A stretch of DNA of 13,350 bases from RGIG5579 sp045580105 (lineage in GTDB: Bacteria; Bacillota; Clostridia; Oscillospirales; SIG627): positions 1-13,350 of the forward strand of contig JAZNNH010000079.1 of assembly GCA_045580105.1 (NCBI GenBank), in the 5' to 3' direction. The position numbers were made by a program, and so were the translations under genes. This document shows positions 7,940 to 13,350 of this stretch, one piece after another. How positions within the stretch are numbered: position 1 is the stretch's first letter; every line of letters begins with the position of its first letter. The notes beneath the pieces were generated by a model. The model had not been told where the DNA came from. It saw only the letters and a program-made list of their open reading frames with translations, and made no database searches.

Positions 7940-10792
7940 GTGGCAAGAGAAAGCATTGTAATCAAAGGTGCCCGCGTGCATAATTTGAAAAATATCGATC
8001 TTGAGATCCCAAGAGATAAGCTTGTGGTTTTCACCGGACTTTCGGGAAGCGGCAAGTCTTCTTTGGCGTTCGATACGATTTTTGCGGAGGGAAATCGCCG
8101 TTTTGTCGAGTCCCTCTCGTCGTATGCGCGTATGTTCTTGGGTCAGGTCGATAAGCCCGACGTCGATAGCATCGACGGACTTTCTCCCGCTATTTCCATC
8201 GATCAGAAAACCACTTCTAAAAACCCTCGTTCCACCGTCGGCACCGTTACGGAGATTTATGACTATCTTCGTCTTCTTTACGCGCGCATCGGAATTCCGC
8301 ACTGCCCCCATTGCGGAAAAGAGATTCGCGCGCAGTCCATTGACCAGATCGTCGATCAAATTATGGAACTTCAAGAGGGAACCCGATTTCAGATCCTATC
8401 TCCTGTTGTAAAGGGGCAAAAGGGTCGCCACGAAAAGGTGTTTGATACGGCGCGCGAAAATGGCTTTGTTCGCGTTAAGGTTGATGGTGAGCTGTTTGAT
8501 TTAGACAGTGTGCCCGAACTGGAAAAGAACAAGAAACATAATATTGAAATCGTGGTAGACCGACTGATTATGAAGCCGGATCTGCAGCACCGCTTGACCG
8601 ATTCGGTCGAAACCGCGCTCAAGCTTTCGGGCGGTATGGTGCTGGTGGATCGCGTTTCATTGCCGGATTCCGATGCGGAAAAATATTTGTTCTTTTCAAC
8701 GGCGTTTGCCTGCGAGGAGCATCAGTTCAGCATCGGCGAGCTGCAGCCCAGAATGTTTTCCTTCAACAGTCCCTTCGGAGCTTGTCCGACTTGTGACGGC
8801 TTGGGAGTTAAGCAAACCATCTCCCCGCAGCGCGTCATACCCGATTTGACCCGGTCACTTGCCGATGGCGGCATTCAGTGCAACGGCTTTAAAACCATGA
8901 AAGATAACAACTGGTCCGGCATCTTGTATAAGCAAGTGATCGAACCTTGGGGATGCACGCTTGAAACTCCGTTTTGCGATTATCCCGAACAGGCCATGCA
9001 AGCGCTTTTGTACGGTACGGGCGACAAGCAATACGTCGTGCCGTTTCGAGAGGGAAGTGTTTTGCAGAATTATATTGCCACCTTTCCCGGTGTCATCAAT
9101 AAGATTTTAGAGCGTTACAATACCTATCACGACACGTACTACGAGGAATTCTTTGAGGACGTTATTTGCAGCGAATGCAACGGAGACCGTCTGAAAAAAG
9201 AAATCCTCGCCGTCACGGTCGGAGGGATCAACATTTCTCAGTTCTGCGCTCTTTCCGTGGATCGCGAGCTTGCCTTTTTAGAACAGCTTACGTTAAGCGA
9301 AAAGGAACAGATCATTTCCCGGGAAATCATCAAAGAGATTCGTTCCCGCTTGGAATTTTTAAAGAGTGTGGGACTTGGGTATCTTACCCTCTCGCGCAAA
9401 TCGGGAACTCTGTCGGGCGGAGAAAGCCAGCGCATTCGATTGGCAACGCAGATCGGCTCGAGCTTGATGGGCGTTCTGTATATTTTGGACGAACCGAGCA
9501 TCGGCTTGCATCAGCGCGACAACTCGAAATTGATTGCTACGCTGAAAAAACTCCGAGATACCGGAAACACGGTCATCGTGGTAGAGCACGATACCGAAAC
9601 CATGGAGAACGCAGATTTTATCGTCGACATCGGTCCCGGTGCCGGAATCGGCGGCGGTAACGTGGTGGCAAGCGGCACGTTTGAAGAGATTTGCCGATGC
9701 GAGAAATCCATCACGGGACAGTATTTGTCTGGAAAACGCAGTATCGAAGTTCCCAAGACCCGTCGAAGTGGAAACGGAAAAGAAATCGTGATTCATTCTG
9801 CCCATCAAAACAATCTCAAGGGAATCGACGTTTCCATCCCCTTGGGTAAAATGGTCTGTGTCACCGGTGTTTCCGGCAGTGGAAAAAGCTCTTTAATCAA
9901 CGAAATTTTGTATCCGTATCTTGCCAAAAAACTCAACCGTGCCAATACCCTTTTGGGCGAAAGCGGCGCGATTGAGGGGGTAGAAGAACTGGATAAGGTG
10001 ATTGCCATCGATCAATCTCCCATCGGTCGCACCCCTCGCTCCAATCCTGCCACTTATACGGGGCTCTTTACCGAAATCCGGAACGTATTTGCAAAAACGC
10101 AGGATGCCAAGATGCGTGCCTTCGGACCCGACCGTTTTTCGTTTAATTTGAAAGGCGGGCGGTGTGAATCGTGTCAGGGTGACGGTACGGTCAAAATCGA
10201 AATGCACTTTTTGCCCGACGTCTACGTCAAATGTGACGTGTGCCACGGAAAGCGCTATAACCGCGAAACCCTTGAGGTGAAATACAAGGGAAAATCGATT
10301 GCCGACGTTTTGGATATGACCGTTTCGGAAGCACTCTTGTTTTTCGAAGCCATTCCGTCCATCGCACGGAAACTGCAAACCTTGCAGGACGTGGGCTTGG
10401 GATATATTAAATTGGGACAATCCTCCACCACACTATCCGGCGGGGAAGCACAGCGTGTCAAGCTTTCGTGCGAACTGTCGCGCAGAGGAACGGGCAGAAC
10501 CTGCTATATTCTCGACGAGCCGACCACCGGTCTTCACAGTGATGACGTGAACAAGCTTTGTCAGGTTCTCGACCGTCTTACCGATGCCGGCAACACGGTT
10601 GTGATCATTGAGCACAATTTAGACGTCATCAAGCGCGCTGACCACATTATCGATTTGGGCCCCGAAGGGGGCGACGCGGGCGGAACTCTACTTTGTGCCG
10701 GTACACCGGAAGAGGTTGCCGCGTGCAAGGAAAGTTACACCGGACAGTATTTGGCGTCTGTTTTAGCAAAGCACAGAAAGGATAACATATGA
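7940..10792 (+). CDS. uvrA: Excinuclease ABC subunit UvrA
   Basis: UvrA is the dimeric ABC-type ATPase that finds DNA damage and delivers UvrB. The 950-residue protein is full length. Walker A motifs are at 33-40 (GLSGSGKS) and 643-650 (GVSGSGKS), signature LSGGE at 491-495 and 832-836, and Walker B DEP at 517-519 and 859-861. Zinc-site residues are C122/C125 in the first insertion, C258, H261, C282 and C285, then C742, C745, C765 and C768 in the second half. The second finger therefore reads CxxH where many UvrA have CxxC. I chose GTG 7940: AAGGA at 7928-7932 is seven bases upstream and MARESIVIKGARVHNL matches the family N-terminus. The frame stays open further upstream only because it overlaps the uvrB 3' end. 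The gene ends in an ATGA overlap with the next gene. Confidence 0.98.
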   Translation: MARESIVIKGARVHNLKNIDLEIPRDKLVVFTGLSGSGKSSLAFDTIFAEGNRRFVESLSSYARMFLGQVDKPDVDSIDGLSPAISIDQKTTSKNPRSTVGTVTEIYDYLRLLYARIGIPHCPHCGKEIRAQSIDQIVDQIMELQEGTRFQILSPVVKGQKGRHEKVFDTARENGFVRVKVDGELFDLDSVPELEKNKKHNIEIVVDRLIMKPDLQHRLTDSVETALKLSGGMVLVDRVSLPDSDAEKYLFFSTAFACEEHQFSIGELQPRMFSFNSPFGACPTCDGLGVKQTISPQRVIPDLTRSLADGGIQCNGFKTMKDNNWSGILYKQVIEPWGCTLETPFCDYPEQAMQALLYGTGDKQYVVPFREGSVLQNYIATFPGVINKILERYNTYHDTYYEEFFEDVICSECNGDRLKKEILAVTVGGINISQFCALSVDRELAFLEQLTLSEKEQIISREIIKEIRSRLEFLKSVGLGYLTLSRKSGTLSGGESQRIRLATQIGSSLMGVLYILDEPSIGLHQRDNSKLIATLKKLRDTGNTVIVVEHDTETMENADFIVDIGPGAGIGGGNVVASGTFEEICRCEKSITGQYLSGKRSIEVPKTRRSGNGKEIVIHSAHQNNLKGIDVSIPLGKMVCVTGVSGSGKSSLINEILYPYLAKKLNRANTLLGESGAIEGVEELDKVIAIDQSPIGRTPRSNPATYTGLFTEIRNVFAKTQDAKMRAFGPDRFSFNLKGGRCESCQGDGTVKIEMHFLPDVYVKCDVCHGKRYNRETLEVKYKGKSIADVLDMTVSEALLFFEAIPSIARKLQTLQDVGLGYIKLGQSSTTLSGGEAQRVKLSCELSRRGTGRTCYILDEPTTGLHSDDVNKLCQVLDRLTDAGNTVVIIEHNLDVIKRADHIIDLGPEGGDAGGTLLCAGTPEEVAACKESYTGQYLASVLAKHRKDNI

Positions 10793-12555
10793 TACCGAAA
10801 AAGCTTGAAAATCTACTGGGACAGGTAGAAAAGCCCGGTCGCTATATCGGCGGCGAGGTCAACGAGATCATCAAAGACAAAGAGGGAAAAGTGCGCGTCG
10901 CCTTTTGTTTTCCCGATACCTACGAGATCGGTATGTCCAACCTCGGCATGAAGATCCTTTGCGGTGTTTTGAACGAAATGGAAAACGTTTGGTGCGAGCG
11001 CGTGTTTGCGCCGTGGCCCGATATGGGAGATCTGTTGCGTCGGGAAGAGGTTCCTCTCTATGCACTGGAAAGCGGGGATCCGATCAAAGAGTTTGATTTC
11101 TGCGCGTTCACGATGCAGTATGAACTGTGCTATACCACAGTCCTTTATATGCTTTCCTTGGCAGGCATTCCGTTTTATGCCAAGGATCGGGGAGAAGAGG
11201 ATCCCATTTTGCTCTGCGGCGGTCCTTGCACCAATAACCCCGAACCCTTTGCCGACTTTTTTGATATTATGTCGATCGGAGAAGGGGAAGAGGCCCTGCC
11301 GGAATTGATGCGCCTTTATCAGGAATGCAAGGGTGCGGGACTTGGGAAAAAAGAGTTCTTGCGCAAAGCAGCAAAGCTTGATGGTTTCTACGTTCCCTCG
11401 CTCTATGAAGTTACATATTCGCAATGCGGACAGATCGCTTCGTTTGAGCCGATCTATCCCGACGTTCCCAAAACGATCACAAAACGCATCGTGAAGGACT
11501 TTGAACATTCCTTTTATCCCACAAAGCCCCCCATTCCGCACGTAGAAGCCGTTCACGACCGAACCGTACTTGAAGTTTTCCGTGGATGCATCCGCGGTTG
11601 CCGTTTCTGTCAGGCTGGTATGACCTGCCGTCCGATCCGTGAAAGAAGCGCGGAAAAATTGGATGAATTGGCTCGCCTTGCAACCGAGGGGACGGGGTAT
11701 TCTGAGATTTCGATGTGTGCGCTGTCCATTTCCGATTATTCTGAGCTTTCCGAAATGTGCGAGCGACTCTTAACATGGTGTCCCGATCAAAAGGTGCGGC
11801 TTTCCTTGCCCTCCATGCGTGTGGATAGCTTCTCCCAAAAGATTATGGATCAGGTTCCCGGACTGAAAAAGGGCTCGTTTACCTTTGCCCCCGAAGCCGG
11901 AACCCAGCGCCTGCGCGACGTGATTCGAAAGGGTGTGACCGAAGAAGACATCACCCGCACCATGAACTACGTCTTTTCCTCCGGAATGACGGCGGTCAAG
12001 CTTTACTTTATCGACGGGCTTCCCAATGAAACGGACGAGGACGTCATCGGAATTGCCGAACTTGCTCAAAGAATCGTCAATTTGTACTATCAAAATCCCG
12101 ACAAGCCGAAGGGCAAGGGAGTGAGTGTCAACATCAGCGTTTCCTGCTTTATTCCGAAGCCACAGACCCCGTTCCAGTGGGCGGGACAAAACGCTCTTGA
12201 AGAGGTGGAACGCAAGCAAAGATTGGTGCGCGATCACATCACCACAAGAAAAATCAGTTATAATTGGCACGATGCCCGCTCCAGCAGAATCGAAGCCCTT
12301 TTGGCAAGAGGGGATCGACGCCTTTCCAAAGCGATCGAGCTTGCCTTTGAGAATGGACAGAAGTTCGATTCTTGGGATGAATTCTTCCGCTTGGACGTTT
12401 GGGAAGATGCGGTTTCAAAGGCGGGACTTGATTCTGACTTTTACGTGAACCGCCAAATTCCTACCGATGAGATTTTGCCTTGGGATCACATCCGTGTGGG
12501 CGTTTCCAAGACCTATCTTTTGGAGGAATACCAAAGGGCTATGAACATTTTGTAA
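10789..12555 (+). CDS. TIGR03960-type radical SAM protein with B12-binding-like N-terminus, C-terminally short
   Basis: The 588-residue protein resembles the TIGR03960 family of radical SAM enzymes with an N-terminal cobalamin-binding-like domain. The reaction of this family is not known to me. The N-terminal part (about 1-230) includes FPDTYEIGMSNLGMKIL and ILLCGGPCTNNPEPFADFFD. The radical SAM domain has the FeS-binding CX3CX2C as CIRGCRFC near residue 266, preceded by TVLEVFRG, and continues with LSLPSMRVDSF, FTFAPEAGTQRLRDVI and KLYFIDGLPNETDEDV. The ending WHDARSSRIEALLARGDRRL ... LPWDHIRVGVSKTYLLEEYQRA is typical, but the protein stops there, without the short TPDCR-like Cys-rich tail I expect in relatives. 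AAAGGA at 10777-10782 precedes the ATG, which overlaps the uvrA stop by four bases, so translation is coupled. The usual companion TIGR03936/DUF2344 gene is absent. Confidence 0.88.
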   Translation: MIPKKLENLLGQVEKPGRYIGGEVNEIIKDKEGKVRVAFCFPDTYEIGMSNLGMKILCGVLNEMENVWCERVFAPWPDMGDLLRREEVPLYALESGDPIKEFDFCAFTMQYELCYTTVLYMLSLAGIPFYAKDRGEEDPILLCGGPCTNNPEPFADFFDIMSIGEGEEALPELMRLYQECKGAGLGKKEFLRKAAKLDGFYVPSLYEVTYSQCGQIASFEPIYPDVPKTITKRIVKDFEHSFYPTKPPIPHVEAVHDRTVLEVFRGCIRGCRFCQAGMTCRPIRERSAEKLDELARLATEGTGYSEISMCALSISDYSELSEMCERLLTWCPDQKVRLSLPSMRVDSFSQKIMDQVPGLKKGSFTFAPEAGTQRLRDVIRKGVTEEDITRTMNYVFSSGMTAVKLYFIDGLPNETDEDVIGIAELAQRIVNLYYQNPDKPKGKGVSVNISVSCFIPKPQTPFQWAGQNALEEVERKQRLVRDHITTRKISYNWHDARSSRIEALLARGDRRLSKAIELAFENGQKFDSWDEFFRLDVWEDAVSKAGLDSDFYVNRQIPTDEILPWDHIRVGVSKTYLLEEYQRAMNIL

Positions 12556-12565
12556 ATTTTACCAA

Positions 12566-12620
12566 ACCGAGAGAGAAATCGGGATTCTTTTTTGAAAAAA
12601 TCCTTGATTTCTCTTTTGGT
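12566..12620 (+). terminator. Long imperfect hairpin after the radical SAM gene, possible terminator or mRNA 3' stabiliser
   Basis: Bases 12566-12580 pair with 12606-12620 in 15 consecutive pairs including two G-T wobbles. The stem continues with GGATT (12582-12586) against AATCC (12599-12603), and the apex holds a T-run (12588-12593) facing an A-run (12595-12600). No T-tract follows the structure, so it is not a textbook intrinsic terminator. The weaker hairpin CCGA (12567-12570) / TCGG (12579-12582), followed by GATTCTTTTTT, could terminate instead. The rpsB -35 box lies in the 3' arm. Confidence 0.5.
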
Positions 12621-12632
12621 GTGTGATAAAAT
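12604..12632 (+). promoter_or_regulatory. Extended -10 promoter of rpsB
   Basis: TTGATT (12604-12609) and TAAAAT (12627-12632) are 17 bases apart, and TG at 12624-12625 gives an extended -10. Transcription should begin near 12639-12640, leaving a leader of about 97 bases before the rpsB start. The promoter sits at the edge of the upstream hairpin, so rpsB can be transcribed independently of the uvrB operon. Confidence 0.8.
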
Positions 12633-12654
12633 TTTATGAAAAAATAAATTCACA

Positions 12655-12736
12655 CACGGTCTTTTTCAGCAAAGTGGGTCGGCGAAAGCCGTTCTTTGTT
12701 TGACCGTGGCGGGTAAAACCCGGAAAGGACACAATT
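12655..12736 (+). promoter_or_regulatory. Structured 5' leader of rpsB, candidate S2 autoregulatory element
   Basis: P1 pairs CACGGTC (12655-12661) with GACCGTG (12702-12708). P2 pairs CAAAG (12670-12674) with CTTTG (12694-12698). P3 pairs CGGC (12680-12683) with GCCG (12688-12691) and is capped by the GNRA tetraloop GAAA. A separate hairpin P4 pairs CGGGT (12710-12714) with ACCCG (12718-12722) around AAA and directly abuts the Shine-Dalgarno AAAGGA (12724-12729). TTCTTT (12692-12697) could pair with AAAGGA instead, breaking P2 and P3. Leaders of ribosomal protein genes often bind the encoded protein; that S2 binds here is inference. The Rfam t44 leader of gammaproteobacterial rpsB is known, but I cannot match it to this structure. 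Confidence 0.65.
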
Positions 12737-13350
12737 ATGAGCAACATCATCTCCATGAAGCAACTCCTGGAAGCAGGCGTTCACTTCGGCCACCAGACCA
12801 GAAGATGGAACCCCAAAATGGCAGAGTACATCTTCACCCAGAGAAACGGCATTCACATCGTTGACCTGCAGAAAACTGTGAAGAAAGTGGAAGAAGCTTA
12901 TAACTTCGTTCGCGATCTGGCTCAGGAAGGCGGCAACATTCTGTTTGTCGGTACCAAGAAGCAGGCACAAGACGCAATCAAAGAAGAAGCTTTGAGATGC
13001 GGTATGTACTACGTTAACGTTCGTTGGCCCGGCGGTATGCTGACCATCTACAAAACCATCAAGAAGAGCATTGCCCGTTTGCACTCCCTGCACAAGCTGG
13101 AGGAGGACGGCACCTTTGAAATGCTGCCCAAGAAGGAAGTTCAGGCCCTGAAGAAGGAAAGAGACACCCTGGAGAAGAACCTGGGCGGTATCAAGAACAT
13201 GCACGACCTGCCTTCCGCCGTGTTCATCGTGGACCCCAAGAAGGAAAGAAACGCCGTGCTGGAGGCCCAGAAGCTGGGTATTCCGATCGTAGCCATCGTT
13301 GACACCAACTGCGATCCCGACGAGGTGGATTACGTGATCCCCGGCAACGA
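12737..13350 (+). CDS. rpsB: 30S ribosomal protein S2, truncated by the window edge
   Basis: The frame is open from ATG 12737 to the end of the window and gives 204 residues. S2 is commonly 230-260, so the C-terminus is missing. S2 binds late to the 30S subunit near the head and, in many bacteria, represses its own operon. Hallmarks are ISMKQLLEAGVHFGHQTRRWNPKM at the start (quoted in part: GVHFGHQTRRWNPKM), YIFTQRNGIHIVDLQKT, ILFVGTKKQAQD, NVRWPGGMLTIYKTIKKS, LPSAVFIVDPKKE and IPIVAIVDTNCDPDEVDYVIPGN. The conserved RWLGG-LTN segment is altered to RWPGGMLTIY. AAAGGA at 12724-12729 lies seven bases before the start. Codon use is strongly skewed to CTG, AAG, ACC and GGC, unlike the preceding genes, as expected for high expression. 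tsf usually follows but is outside the window. Confidence 0.97.
   Translation, partial: MSNIISMKQLLEAGVHFGHQTRRWNPKMAEYIFTQRNGIHIVDLQKTVKKVEEAYNFVRDLAQEGGNILFVGTKKQAQDAIKEEALRCGMYYVNVRWPGGMLTIYKTIKKSIARLHSLHKLEEDGTFEMLPKKEVQALKKERDTLEKNLGGIKNMHDLPSAVFIVDPKKERNAVLEAQKLGIPIVAIVDTNCDPDEVDYVIPGN

Noticed and set aside
7712..8374. Open frame of 220 codons on the - strand across the uvrB-uvrA junction
   Set aside because: It mirrors two highly conserved genes in another frame and has no independent support.
10813..11556. Open frame of 247 codons on the - strand
   Set aside because: It is antisense to the radical SAM gene, which has clear family motifs; no start signal or recognisable protein sequence is present.

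Overview
The window looks like chromosomal DNA of a Gram-positive Bacillota, most likely an uncultured clostridial lineage. Support comes from AGGAG-type ribosome binding sites before most genes, sigma-A-like promoters, intrinsic terminators with T-tracts, uvrB directly followed by uvrA, and a Clostridia-style TIGR03960 radical SAM gene. Base composition looks intermediate and was not calculated. Family-level placement is not possible by eye. All eight genes lie on the + strand and nearly all of the sequence is coding. No tRNA, rRNA, insertion sequence, CRISPR array or attachment site was seen, and the longest gap between genes is 181 bases.

Region 1 (1-3434) is the end of a surface-polysaccharide locus: the C-terminal two thirds of RmlA (dTDP-glucose synthesis), a GT4 glycosyltransferase and a Wzx-like flippase. 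It closes with a perfect 12-bp terminator hairpin. The three genes fit nucleotide-sugar supply, glycan assembly and export of the lipid-linked glycan.

Region 2 (3435-5844) is an isolated two-gene unit with its own promoter and terminator. It encodes a 536-residue single-pass membrane protein of unknown function, with a possible DUF3137-like section, and a LemA-family membrane protein. This is the least understood protein system here.

Region 3 (5845-12555) is a tightly packed operon behind a strong extended -10 promoter: uvrB, uvrA (10-base gap, GTG start) and a TIGR03960-type radical SAM gene overlapping uvrA by 4 bases. UvrA and UvrB are the damage-recognition part of nucleotide excision repair. 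The radical SAM protein has no known role in repair and appears to lack the C-terminal Cys-rich tail usual in its family.

Region 4 (12556-13350) holds a long imperfect hairpin, a strong promoter, a structured leader of about 95 bases and the first 204 codons of rpsB (ribosomal protein S2). The leader has a closing helix, an inner arm capped by a GAAA tetraloop and a small hairpin touching the Shine-Dalgarno sequence. It looks like a ribosomal-protein autoregulatory leader and is the best candidate for an undescribed regulatory element.

One signal runs through the whole window: at Asp-Val, Asn-Val, His-Val and Tyr-Val junctions the first codon ends in C in 51 of the 53 cases I counted, although GAT is the usual Asp codon elsewhere.
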